Positions 11,295 through 23,603 of a DNA stretch of 64,000 nt are shown here, piece after piece (the first letter of the stretch is position 1; the number at the start of each line of letters is the position of its first letter). Both the position numbers and the translations under genes were made by a program. A model generated the notes under the pieces. The model was not told the DNA's origin. It did not search any database and saw nothing but the letters and a program-made list of their open reading frames with translations. Origin of the DNA: Paragordius varius (Eukaryota; Nematomorpha); NCBI GenBank assembly GCA_964247055.1, contig OZ176055.1, positions 8,308,001 through 8,372,000 on the forward strand, read 5' to 3'.

Positions 11295-14200
11295 ATGACA
11301 ATTGAAATCAAGGATTCTGTCGTCAACCCCGTAAGAATTTACTTAATATCTTATTGTTATATATAATTTTTAAATAATTTTCTTAAATATTTATAATGAT
11401 GGCTAATTTTGATAACAGCTATTGATTATTAAAAATTACAATTATGGCATTGTATTATTATCAATAAAATCGTATTGGTAAAGTTTTGAAAAGTGAAAAA
11501 TCTTAAGCATAAATGCCCTGCCTGCCTGCCTATTTTCCTTATGTATATATAGTTTATTTTATTATATATATCATGATTATCATTATTGAAATGTTTACTT
11601 AAGTGGTTTTGGCTATGGTTAAAAATAAGTTGAAGATAATAAAATTGTTCAATATATGATAAAAAAATAAAATATAACTTTTTGTTGTATATAACAAAAC
11701 TATAACAAATTCTATTTTTGCAAATATATTATTATTTACTAAACATCTTTAAATGTTTTCATCATTCACAATTCGCCGAAACTCATCGGCGGCACTCAAT
11801 CTTGTAAATCCAATTCCAAATTTGCATTTTCCTAAGGTATCATTTTTTCGTTTTTTTAAGGTTTAAAAAGAAAAAACAAGTTAAAAATTTTTTTGGTTGG
11901 ACAAACATCTTTGATAAAAAATGGTTTTAGCTGTAAGTAATATAGTTTATCGATTTTTGGTTTTTCGCGCAAGAACCGTTACTTTTTATATCATGTATGT
12001 ATATGTTTTTAAATTCTGAAGAACAACACCAGAGAATCTAAATTAATTTATATGTCTACATGTGGATGGTGTTAACTGTTAGTTAACAGGCTACAAAATC
12101 AATATATATGTAACGGCCATGATGATTTTAGATTTAGTATGCATAGCGTGAACTATAAAAATATATTTTGGCTGGTTCGTTAAGAAATTAAATTAAATTT
12201 ACGATATTGTAGAAAATTCCATACAATGGTGAAATATTGGGAGGACTTCAACCTGGAAAGATGGTATTTATCCAAGGAGAGCTATCTAAAAATCCAAAAA
12301 AGTTTAAAAATTTATAATTTTTCCATTGACCTAACTTAAGCTTCTTACACTACTATACTTTATTTCAATTAATTTAATTAGTTTGTACCGTACTTTGTTT
12401 TAAAAGTTACTTTGGCAACAGTAAATAACTTGTGTCAAATTTAATTTGTTAAATAGCATCATCGATGTTGATCCACCTTAGATTGCTTTATCCATATATT
12501 AATTAACCTTTTGTCCTCTTTCTTTATGTTTCTTAAATTAAAATTGCCAACAAAAACACCTAAAAAAACCTATCTGATAAAAAGGAATTATACTCATAGA
12601 TTTAATATATAGTTATTAATTGATTATTGCCTAAAATTGTTAAGATCCAGCATGAGTTGAGTAATAAGGCACAATTTAATATATAATGCATTTATTGGGG
12701 CTTATGGGTAGGTAGTTTTAAATACAATAAACAAAATATGAATAGTTAAAACAAAAATGTTTGTTTGTAATCTCTATATTTAAAAAAATGGAAAATGCTG
12801 GCTTTGAGATCTGTTTCCGGAAAACCGGTAGACCCATTCAAATACAAGGTCAAAAAAATATAATCATTAATGAATGCCCCGATTATAGCTTCGCCTTTTT
12901 TTGAATTAAACCCCCAGTTCGGGCCCACCCCGTGTAAAAAACGGGTTTTTCTGAAAACCAAGTCCACAAAAATCGTGTCTTTGAGGACAATTTTCCGGAA
13001 AACGTGTTTACCATTCGAATTCTAATAGAATTTTTTTTACTTATTTTCGATTGTGCCGAACATAGTCTGCTCGCTTTTTTAATTTAGGCCCTTTTTTTGC
13101 CGGCTACCCGTTAAATGCCATTTCATTCAAAAAACTAAGTCCACAAAAATAATTTTTTAAATTTATTTTTCGCCCAAGGTATTGTGACCGTAAAAATTCA
13201 ATAAGAATTCCAGGTATTCCCTATTAAAAGGCAAAAACATAAGTCGTTCGTTTCTTTATCGGCTGCCGGGTAAGGAGCTACCCGCTAAAAGCTGATTTTT
13301 TATATCAAAATAGCTTGCCTTCTTTGGGGCTAAATTTCGAAAAACCTATCATATGAGTTTAATAGCTTCTTAAAATATTATTCGTAACAAGGCAAAAATT
13401 TAAGTCGTGCGGTTTTTTTAAAATATCCCTCATTTAAGCCCTTCATACCCTAAAAAATGTGGTATCATTGAACTATAATTCAGTTTTAAGCCTCTGGGTA
13501 GGGGGCGACCCGTCATTAACGCGTCACCATATGGATGCAGCATGCCTATGGAGCTAAATTTCAGAAAACTTATGTTAATAAGAACATATGAAATCCATGA
13601 TAATTCCAGATATTCCCCAAATAAAACATTTTTTTTTATATCTCCCCGGTAAGGAGCTACCCGCCAAAAACTGCGCACTATATAGCAATTGCGTTGTTTT
13701 GGAGGTAATTTACTGAAATTTTATGAAGTTATATGAGCTCAATAAAGGCTTGAAATATTACCCGTAACTAGGCAGAGAAGGTCAGGGTTTTTTTTATTAG
13801 CCGTTAATTTGGCTTATGCCCTAAAAATACGCCATCAATAACTTAGCGTTGAGGTATTTTTTCGAGAGACGATGGTATCAAAGATAATTTAAAATATTTC
13901 CTATAGAGGTAAAGAATACTCAGCGCTTTTTTCATATAGATCTATGGGTAGGGTTCTACCGCCATACAAAAATGGCGTGGTTTTAGTTCTTATTTTCAAA
14001 TAACTTAAGAAGCCATACAAGATGTCAAAAATAAAGCTTTGCACCTTTCACCCAATAATTATTTAAGCTTTTTATACTAAGATCATTGCTGAATAAATAT
14101 TTTAATGTTAACATTGTTAAAATTTGATGTGCTTGGATTTATACTATTAAACTCGCTCGACAATATGTTTTTGAGGCTATTTTTCGCCAAAATTATGAGA

Positions 14201-17200
14201 TCACAATAAATTGAATAAGAGTGCAGATTCTTTATAAAGGCAAAATTAGCTTCTTCCCCCAAGAAATCCGAAGAACTTCCTCGGGCTGCGTACCAGCCCG
14301 AAATTTACGCTAGTAAATAATATTATTTAAAAGCAAAAGAAAAGTATACTTATGAAGGGACTAATTATAATAAATTTGAATTAAAATGTAGTGGCCTGAG
14401 AGAGGACAACACTTTATAGTTGACCGAAACGTCCAGTTTATTAATTTCTACTTTTATCTGGATAAAAGAAAATAATTTTCCCTGTAAATTTTGGCTTCTG
14501 AAAAATTTAAAAATATAAAACTAATGATGTTCATTATATAATATTTTACATAATAATATACCTGGTTCTAATTATTTTGAAAAGATCAATCCCTAAAAAA
14601 TTAAAGTATATTCTTCTAAAAGTGTTAATTATCTCATTTATATAATTATTATTCTTTGATATTTACTATATGGTATAAGCTAATATTTAAATTTAATTTT
14701 CCATAAAAAAACGCCTAGGTTAACGGTGAACTTGTTGAATGGAGAATCGGATAAGGATGATATAGCTTTTCACTTTAGTACCCGGTTTGATGATAATATC
14801 ATTGTCCGAAACGCTAAGTTTTCGGACCAGTGGGGCCCAGAGGAAAAAGAGGGCGGTGTACCTTTTGTCAAAGGTCACACCTTTGAAATGTTGATTATGC
14901 CCACCTCAAACCACTATAAGGTATTAGCATAAGTCATATATCCTTTATTTTATCCCCAAAAATTTATTTTTTTTCATTAAATGGGTATAAATATTTGTTA
15001 AAGAATGGAAAAAACAAAAGATATCTATGGTATTAACAATATCATATTCATCAAAAAAGTATAAGAATTACCATAAAGCTCTTGTTTTTTCCATTCTTTA
15101 CCAAATATTTTTACCCACATTTAACGAAAAAAAATAAATTTTTGATAAAATAAAGGATCCAGACTGTATATGTTAAGAATTTGAGAATTATTAAGTTGTA
15201 ATTTTTAAGTTGTTAGTTTATGGGATATGTTAGATGTAGAATCTTTTGTTCATTCTTGTTGCAAATTATTTTTCAATTTTAAAATTTCCTTTTTTTTATT
15301 TATATTCCGCTTTTAATCATACATATACCGCGATTAATTATCTATAAAAATTAAATACAAATGAGGCAATTAAATTTTTCTGATGACAAATTTTTATGTT
15401 TTAATTGTTTATGTGTGTAAATTGAATGGATTTTAAAACAATATGCCTCTATTACAATAATTTTTTATATAATTTTTATCTTAAGTGTCCACACAAACTA
15501 AAAGCAGCGATAAAAAACGGCTTTTATTATTGTTATAGTTATCATCTATTATATGGTTGTCCTTGTAAAAACGCATATATATACAGAAGCGTATAGTAAG
15601 ACACATCAAATGGTTGAAATTAAACATTTTTTCCTATGTTTTAACATTATTATTTTGTTTTAATTACACGGATAAACATTTTTCTATACTATACGCTACT
15701 GTTATTATAAAATATATATTTTTTATGTATTTAATATACAATTTGTATCGATTTATCTATTGCTAAAAAATTATAAAATTAATTTTTTATTTGAAAAGGT
15801 GGCTATCAATGGATTTTATTACACGCTTTTCAAGTATCGCAGTCCTCTGGATAAGGTTAGAAGGGTGCACATAGCCGGTGACGCATCTGTTCATTTAATC
15901 CGAATTTTGCGAACTAAATTTGTAAGTACTGCCCGCACCCTATGCCTATTCAATTGAAAAAAAAAATCTTTGATTTTTTTAAGAAATATTTTTTTATAGT
16001 TTTACCGACAATTTGATACTATAATAACTGGTTTTTTTTCAAGAAAAAATTTATGATAACAATAATAATTAACTCTAATAAAAATAAAGGTATGTGTAAA
16101 AATTTACTAGATAGAATTTAATGTTATAAAACAATTCAGTTCCTGAAGTTTTTTCGCACAAATAAAGAAAAAAAATCGTAAATGGTTCTACTATATTTTA
16201 GAGGGCTTCTGAAATCGACCGTGAAAATTGGATCATAGCTCCACCGTCTATCATAAATCCGGTATGTTTTTACTTAATTTTATGTTTATTAAATTATTAT
16301 TATTGTACACATTTTTTTGTTGTGCTTAGAAAGAGCCCTACATTGCACCCATTGGAATAGGGAAGCTGGTTGAAGGATCTACCATTTTTATCGAGGGATT
16401 TGCCCACAAAAATGCAAAGAGGTGTGCATATGATATATATAAATTATATAAGTTTGAAATGTTTTGATATCCAAATAAATGATTGAGTTTTTGACCGGTC
16501 AAAATATAGTAATCATCGGTTTTAAAATTCCTCCGAATTGTATTAATAGTGTAATGCGCAAAATATTTTAACCAACAAAGTTTGTTTTGTTCATAGGATA
16601 ATTTATTGGTTGGAGAATATATGTTATGTAGCTGCAAAATCCCATAAATTAAATTTTATATATGAGTTTGTTACATTTAATATAAGTTTCAATTCACTCT
16701 TAAACATTCAAATTAACCTTCGAACAATCAAAATTCATCCTGAAAATAGATTATGTGTTTTAAGATTAAAATTTACTATATATTTTTTTTTATTTTTTCA
16801 AAAAATTAAATTTTGTCTAAAAATAATATAATACTTAAAACTAATAAACTATGCCATATAAATATATATTAAGTATGAATTGTGAGGGCTCCGAAAACAC
16901 AAAAATTATTTTTAGGGTGAATTTTAATTGTTTAAGGATGAATATGTATTGTTCGAGGGTGAATTTGAATATATCGTAATCATATGATAAAAATATGTTT
17001 TGAAGGTTTTGCCTGGTTTTTCATAAAAGGTGAAACAGTTATTAAATCCTATATTACAGTAAAAACGCAATGATTGGATGTTTTGATTACACAGTATAAA
17101 TCCATCACTTTTTTATTTTTTACATTATAATAAATCGCTTTTTAATTTCTTTACATTAACGTATATAATTTATTATTTATTCTGGAATAGCATCAAATAA

Positions 17201-20200
17201 GTTAAAATATGAACAAATGTATCATTATTATAATAATTAGTAATAATATTTACGAAAATTTATTTTTATTTTTAAAGTATTGTGGTGAATTTGAAATCGG
17301 GGTATGAGAAAGACGATGACATACCATTCCATTATAATTTGCGATTTGGGGACAACACTATGGTCATTAACTCGTATGATAATAAGGCATGGGCCAAGGA
17401 GGAACGTCTAACTCACTTTCCATTTCAAAAGGGTCAAGCCTTTGAAATCATGTATTTGCTGCAGGGCGACCATTACAGAGTAATATCGACAAATTTTTAT
17501 GTAGGGCAAATTAATCTGTATACGTATATCATTTTTCAGTCAAATCAAAATTAGGCAAACGCACCATTTTTTCAAACAAACACAACCCTCCTACAAGCAA
17601 ACGCAACATTTTTTCATCCGAGCTCAACATTAGTGGTTTTTGCTTGAAAAAATGTTGCGTTGGATTGAAAAAATGTTGTGATTGCTTTGTTGCTTTTGTT
17701 AAAAAAATGTTGCTTTTGACTGAAAAATGGTATACAATACTATTCTATGAATAATTTTTGTAACTTAACACTGTGCGCAAAAAGGAGGGTCATTTTGATT
17801 TAACGAAAATTTTTTTTTATGAGATAGCTTATGACCAGTGAATTCATTTGCCGCAAAATTTATTATTTGTTGGCAACCTAGTTTTTAATCGAAATTAGGC
17901 AAAAAGGGAAAATTAAGGATAATTATGGAAAATTCAATAAATAATGATAAAATATTATGGTTTATTATCATTTTAAAATATATAAATAGCTTAAAATCAT
18001 TTAGTTAGGGTTTCTATAAAATTTCGGCTCAAAAGATGGCGTTTTTTTTAACACACTCACAAGACATATTTTTTTTTCTAAAACTTTATTTAAATAATGT
18101 TTTAATTATATACTAGCTAAACTTACTATTAAAATCTTAACATTCATATTTTATTCAGTAAAAAAATCTATAAAATAAAACCAAAATATATTGTTTTTTA
18201 TTTTTACATTTTTTATGTCATCTGGTTTGTATGTGTATAATTAATTTAATCTGTTTTATTTTGGAATCTTTATGAGTGCGAATTATAAAGGATATAATTT
18301 ATTCAAATTAGGATTTAAAGTTAGTGGAATATCAACCAACAATCCGTACAAATCCCAATACAAATATTTCTTAGTCATAACAGACTTGTTACAGGGATTT
18401 GTAAGGATTGTCGGATGATAACTTTTAAATCCTATTTTCCATAAATTACATACTTGATTCCCACTCATGTAAAAATCCAAAATAAAACAGTATAAACCTT
18501 TTATACACTCAACCCAGATGACTAAAAAATCCCCAAAAAAACAATATTTTTGGTTTAAGTTGATATATAAGTATTTTTACTGAATAAAATATGAATGTTA
18601 ATATTTACTAGTGAGTTTAGGTAGTAAATGATGAAAAAAATTTATTTTAATATAGTTTAATTAAATTTTTTTTGTTTTTTAAATGTGATAAAAGACGCCA
18701 TCTTTTGAGCTGAAATTATATGGAAACCCTAACCATATGATTTTAGGCTATTTATATATTTAAAATATCTCCTAAAATAATAATAAACCATAATATCTCA
18801 AATTTTATCATTATTATTTGAATTATCTTAATTTTCACTTTTTGTCCGATTTCGATTTTCTCTCAATATTTCAAAAACTAGGATGTCAACAAATAATAAT
18901 TTTTGCAGCAAATAAATTCACTGGTCATAGGCTATCTCATAAAAAAAAATTTTGTTAAAATATTTTTGCACAGTGTAATACTTGTTTATATATGGTAAAA
19001 ATAAACTCTTTATGTAAGTGTATCATAGGTTTCTTACAAATCACCCTTAAACATTTAAAATTTTAAACGTTCCGATTTTTCGTTCAAATTGACCCCTGTT
19101 AAATCTACCTTAAAAATATAGCTAAATTTCATAATGCGATAATACTGTTTGATTATAAATTTTTCTGTTTATTTAAGTTTGTTAACACTTCGATTCAAAT
19201 TGGGGTATCTAAATACCCCAGACTAAATTTAAATTAAAATTTTTAAAAAACTACTGAAGGAAACGGTCCCAATTTAAATTTATGCTTCTATCCTGATAAA
19301 TATTATATAAATATGCCAAAATATCTTGACAAAATTTTGTTTTGAAAAAAAAGTTCCATCTCAAACTACTTCGACGCCATTTTTATTTTAATTTTGCAAA
19401 ATGTCGTCTTTTTAATTTTAAGGGTAAAACTAAAGCTTATTTTTTATATAAATTACATCTAACATTGATAGAAATAGAAAAAGCGGTTTATTTTGTATTA
19501 TTTTTTAATTTAAAATTTGACACATGTCACGTTGACTATATTTTTACCTTTCAGTTTTAGCTCAAAATAAGTAATATCAAGAATTTTTGAATAAAATTTT
19601 TTATATATTTCGGTTTATTAATGTTATATAAGTGCAAAATTTTGCCATGGTTTCGATTGCTTCCATACTTTTTAAAGTATTTGATTTTAAACAGGCCTGG
19701 GGTATCCAACTACCCCAATTTGAATCGAAGGATTAAAATGAGTGTGTTGTATCCAAGTGTTAATAAAACATAAAAATGCCAAACAATTATTATTTTATTA
19801 GTTATTAAACCAGAAACTCATAATTAAATTTAATTTAAAATGTTTAGGAAGAAACGGGTGAAAAGGTGTAATTTAAAATGTTTAAGGGGGAATTTGAGGA
19901 GTAAATGGTAATAATATAATATATTGGATGTTATAGGTCTTTATCAACGGGAAGGCAGTGTTTGAATTTAGACATCGCATTAACCCCGAACGCGTTAATG
20001 TAATCGCCGTTGAAGGCGATTTGGATCTGTACAATGTTTGGGTTAGGCCTCCGGTAAATATAACTAATTCAAACTAAGTTTAAAATTAAATATTGTTATC
20101 TTTATAACATTTGTCAAATATTTAACTGGTATCATTATCAAAATATCTTTGAACCAACTTTTTATCTATCCACATGTATGTTTTTAATCTAGTCAGTCTG

Positions 20201-22775
20201 AATGTTTTCCCAACTAATCGAAACGTTTTTTCCAAATTTAAGCATTTTCCTAGCATTAGAAAAAAATAAAATATGTTTTGTTTGATTTTTTACCACTTAG
20301 ATTCCGAAGGATTTAATGGTTGGACATCAATCTTATCTGTATGATTGTGTCGGCTATAACACTAATTTCAAGGCCCCCGAAGAAGCTAAAATCCGTTGTG
20401 ACCAATTAGCAACGATAACGCCACCCGTGTTTAGCCCCTCAACCCCGTTTAGTTTGTACCTCCCTGGTGGTTTCATACCTAGTAATTTTATTTTTGGATA
20501 TTTTTAAATTCGTTTCTTATCTAGAAAATGGATAACGGGTTGGAAAACAATAAAAAACTCGGCAACAATTCAAGATAGGGTTAATTTTGAACAATTATAA
20601 ATATGATTAGGACCGTGGCCAATATAAATATAACCAATTAATTTTAAATATCTGTTCAATCGATGTAAAATAGATATTCATGGTATTAAACCAAATTTTA
20701 AACGTGTTCAATTTTTGCTATTCATTATAAATTAACCTAATGACTTCGTTTTTTTTGGTAACGCCCATGTGCATTATATAATCGTTCAACTGGTAGCGTC
20801 ATAAATTATAACTTTCTGATTAATTAGTATTTTCGTTTAAAATTTTGATTGTAGAGGAATATTTTTTTAAAAATATGTCATATGTTGGTCTGTATAATAT
20901 ATTTTTATAACTGCAGGTGTTTGGTTTTTAATCGCTTCTAAAAAAATTTATTTGGCTTAAATTTAAAGAGTTACTCATCCATATTTTAATTTTTATTATG
21001 ATTTCTATCATTGCTATCGTTATAGATCGCCTTATTGTCCTGTATGGGGATAGTACTTTGTTAGCCAAAAATTGGAGTCTAAACATACAAACTGAACGAG
21101 TTATGGAAGGTAAACCCTTACCTGACGTTGGTTTTCACATGAATGTCCGTTATGGAGACAAGTTGGTTGTTCGAAATAGCAGAGCGTCTGGAAAATGGTT
21201 AGCTGAAGAAAGTACAACACCCTACTTCCCGTTCGAGAAGAATCCGTTTGAATTGGTCGTTTTTTGCGGGGTTTATTTTCCTAAAAAAATATTTTATATT
21301 TTTGAGCTACAAAAAGGATGATATTGTCCCATCAAGGGTGTTATAAAGCTGTAGCGCATATATATGGTGTGGTTTGGTGGATATTTCGTAAGAATCAAAT
21401 CGCCATTTTCATGTAATTTTACGCATGTATTTGTAGATACTTCTTTCAAACATCATAGTATACGTAATATTATAATTTCTATCAGATATCGCTGGTAAGA
21501 AGTCTGCTGAAAAGTGTCGTGCCTATTTTAAATATAGTTATATTTGAGAGGAATAGGTTTTTGCAGAATCTGGCAATCAAAACATTCTTTTAAGCTTGTA
21601 AATATAGACAATGCCATAATTCAGGAGTTTTTTTATCCGCATAATTCTACATAAGTTACATACAAATCCATTCGTCGCTTTCACCATGACGTTAAATTGA
21701 AATATTTAGAACATATTACATATATTATATATATATCAATTTTAAGAAATAGTTTTTATTTAATATTTCATATGGGTTCACTAGGAGAAAACATACGTGA
21801 TCGCTGTAAATGGACAAATGTTTTGGGAGTTTAATCACCGTTTTGAACAACTTGAGATAATTGATACACTCGTAATCGAAGGGGACATAAAAATCAAACA
21901 TGTTTGCGTATGTTAATGCTGTGGGAAATATTTATTTTGCGAAATATTTTATGTTAATTTGCTTTGGCTTAAATATCTTTTATATAACTATTATCATATG
22001 CGCAATTGATATTATTTGTAAGCAAATTTTTTTTTATTAACAATAAAAATTTTTTTGGCCATTTAACTAATTTTTTATGTTTATAGAGAAATTTTGATTA
22101 GTTAAAAATTGGGCTATTTAAAACGCATTCAAACAAAACTGCTATATTTTTGTGTTATATTTTATTAATGGACCAATAAATTTAATATATAAATAATATT
22201 TTCGTTTATTAATTTGGAACCCCGGTTTGAGTCGAAATACTTTAAACCGAAAGCCGATCATACCTATTAAAAATTATTGTTATTATCAATTTTGGCGGTA
22301 GAAATAAGCCGAATAGAGGGTCAACTATTATATAGTTAACCAAAAAAAATATCTAAAAATGAACATTAGATTGCAAATCAATTATTATCATAAAAATAAT
22401 TTATACAAATATAGTAATAATTTTTACACTAATTTTAAATATGCCCAATATATTGGGAGTTTTAATTCAAATAATCTGATTTTATTGATGTGATTTATAG
22501 ATGTTGTGGGTCCCAGTGCAGTAGTACTAAATTAATAATTCACTTAATATATGGGTGTTTGTTTGTAAATGTGTCCAGATCTTGTATAACATCAGAGCTT
22601 TTACGAAATATTACAGCTTGATGCCGACGGAAACCTAGAGAACAAAGAAATCTTAGGGTATTACGTGCTTAAAAAATTGGTAAAAGCCAATTATTCATTA
22701 AATCTGTCTGGGTTTGGAAATAAATTTTCACCGAATCAAATGGATTGGCGAAATCCCAAAATAAACTCTGGATAA
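11295..22775 (+). CDS. Galectin with three carbohydrate-recognition domains
   Basis: Exons: 11295-11330 (ATG), 12213-12301, 14719-14920, 15799-15921, 16202-16261, 16330-16421, 17278-17479, 19937-20053, 20301-20481, 21026-21270, then 21785-21916 (TAA; 492 aa), or 21785-21907 joined to 22596-22775 (549 aa). All phases fit. Each CRD starts with a GGLxPG-like strand. CRD1 (~13-150): HFSTR, VRN, QWGPEE. CRD2 (~172-307): HYNLR, VIN, WAKEER, the full ligand set. CRD3 (~355-490): HMNVR, VRN, WLAEES. No signal peptide is seen, as usual for galectins, which leave cells by a non-classical route and bind beta-galactosides. Galectins usually have one or two CRDs; three is uncommon. Function is inferred from the fold; immune or developmental roles are possible. 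Confidence 0.92.
11753..11836 (+). CDS. Alternative first coding exon of the galectin
   Basis: An ATG opens 28 codons (MFSSFTIRRNSSAALNLVNP...) ending exactly at a GTATCA donor in phase 0, the phase needed to join exon 12213. It includes a VNP that echoes the NP before the CRD1 start in exon 11295-11330. Joining it would swap a 12-residue N-terminus for a 28-residue one rich in Ser and Arg. A third mini-candidate, ATG GTT TTA GCT before GTAAGT near 11921, is noted with less confidence. Confidence 0.5.
12765..14313 (+). mobile_element. Helitron-like element with textbook 3' end (block B)
   Basis: In the galectin intron 12302-14718. The body shares segments with blocks A, C and D (for example 'ctaccggttttcc'-type, 'gtgtctttgag' and 'gctacccgc' motifs). 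The 3' end has a perfect hairpin at 14282-14300 (CGGGCTG, 5-nt loop, CAGCCCG), nine bases, then CTAG followed by T. No coding capacity beyond short chance frames. The 5' edge is approximate. Confidence 0.62.
14941..15158. repeat. Palindromic MITE next to galectin exon 3
   Basis: Left arm 'tcctttattttatcccc', then 'aatgggtataaatatttg' and 'aagaatggaaaaaacaa', is mirrored by the right arm 'ttgttttttccattcttt', 'caaatatttttacccaca' and 'gataaaataaagga'. The whole 218 bases can fold on itself. It starts 20 bases after the exon's donor site. Confidence 0.6.
15584..15701. repeat. Small inverted-repeat element
   Basis: Ends CAGAAGCGTATAGTAAG and CTATACTATACGCTACTG are near-perfect inverted repeats about 85 bases apart, with TA directly before the left end. 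Likely a short MITE; no second copy found in the window. Confidence 0.4.
16664..16976. mobile_element. MITE family 1, old copy (TA-flanked type)
   Basis: Left end 'ttacatttaatataagtttc aattcactc', then 'aaacattcaaatt'; right end 'agggtgaattttaattg', 'gagggtgaatttgaata'. These are the degraded inverted ends seen cleanly at 48992-49213 and 63502-63768. Confidence 0.5.
17556..17735. repeat. Minisatellite/inverted repeats of a CAACATTTTTTCA motif
   Basis: The motif and its complement (TGAAAAAATGTTG) recur about seven times with variable spacers; copies on the left are inverted relative to those on the right, so the block can form a hairpin. Lies about 75 bases after the galectin exon ending at 17479. 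Confidence 0.5.
17769..18975. mobile_element. 1.2-kb palindromic transposon, TAA target duplication
   Basis: Begins CACTGTGCGCAAAAA and ends TATTTTTGCACAGTG, with TAA on both sides (17766-17768, 18976-18978). The two halves are inverted along most of their length: the 'gatagcttatgaccagtga' arm near 17824 recurs inverted near 18927, and the centre carries 'aatccgtacaaatccc' with its complement. A second copy is at 31929-33071. A 3-bp TAA duplication suggests the PIF/Harbinger group, but there is no coding. Confidence 0.65.
19020..19181. mobile_element. Left part of MITE family 1 split by a TTAA element
   Basis: 'aatcacccttaaacatttaa' and 'ttcaaattgacccct' match the left end of MITE family 1. 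The matching right end ('gggggaatttgaggagtaaatgg') is at 19880-19905, after the insert at 19182-19763. Confidence 0.45.
19182..19763. mobile_element. Palindromic MITE with TTAA ends (piggyBac-like)
   Basis: TTAA then CACTTCGATTCAAATTGGGG at the left; CCCCAATTTGAATCGAAGG ... CCAAGTG then TTAA at the right. The inverted ends plus TTAA duplication are the piggyBac signature. Related copies at 43061-43604, 50803-51349 and a decayed one ending at 31577. It carries a chance open frame, 19342-19560, not thought to be a gene. Confidence 0.62.
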
Positions 22776-23277
22776 TTTCTGTAGGGCAAATGTAAGTTTT
22801 ATTCAGTAATGTTGCTAATCCTACTAAAAAGTCAAGAAAGTTATTATACTCAGGTAAAATTAACTTTAATTTTCACAAATTTATAAACAATAAAATCTTT
22901 AATCTGATCACTATATAATATCTCACGCTAAAATGCCAGTGTTTCAATTTTAGAAAAAAACACTTAAATCGAAACCCTTTATAACAGAAGTGTACAACAT
23001 GTCGGAGCTACTTGTGGATATAAGTTTAATTTTTAAGTAGCGATGTAAAATTCTTAAAAGTAATTCAAATTGATGAAAAAAATTTAAAATGTTTTTTATT
23101 ATTTTTCATCACATTCATTTTTATTTCCTTTACTATCTGAAAATCCTTAAAATACTTGCCACTGGTAAACCTTTTTTTGGTAATTATTTGGTGAAAGAGC
23201 CATATTTTGAAAACCACATTCCCATTTTTTATGTAGGAAAATCCATACTATTGGAGTAATAAATTGCCTACTCGAAA

Positions 23278-23470
23278 ATACAGTATAATTTGAAATTATA
23301 CGAACAAAAGGTAAAAATATAAAGACAAATATTTTTTTCTAAAATACAACAATACTTTTATAAATCTTGATTTTTTTAAATATAACCCATTGTTTTAAAC
23401 GCCAAAGTATAGAATGGAGATGTATATTAGTAACAAATTAATTATAATTTTACAATTTTAATAGGATAAA
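23278..23470. repeat. Left half of a MITE family 2-like element
   Basis: 'acagtataatttgaaattat', 'acaaaaggtaaaaatataaa' and 'acccattgttttaaacgcc' match in order the left parts of the copies at 28930 and 37563. No right end found close by. Confidence 0.4.
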
Positions 23471-23603
23471 TTAAGGTTCTTTGCTGTATTTACAATAGTT
23501 TTTTAAAGATCTTGAGAGGTTAAAATTGATTTTTGAGATATTATATTTCGCGGGAGTTAATTTCTTAATTTATATCGATATAGTACAGTAAATTTATTTA
23601 AAG

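Noticed and set aside
16338-16637. 99-codon minus-strand frame
   Set aside because: Its right-hand part is the antisense of a galectin exon (16330-16421), and the rest is AT-rich intron.
19342-19560. 72-codon frame with Phe/Leu/Lys-rich protein
   Set aside because: Inside the TTAA MITE; composition is that of AT-rich DNA and it is not kept in the 43061-43604 copy.
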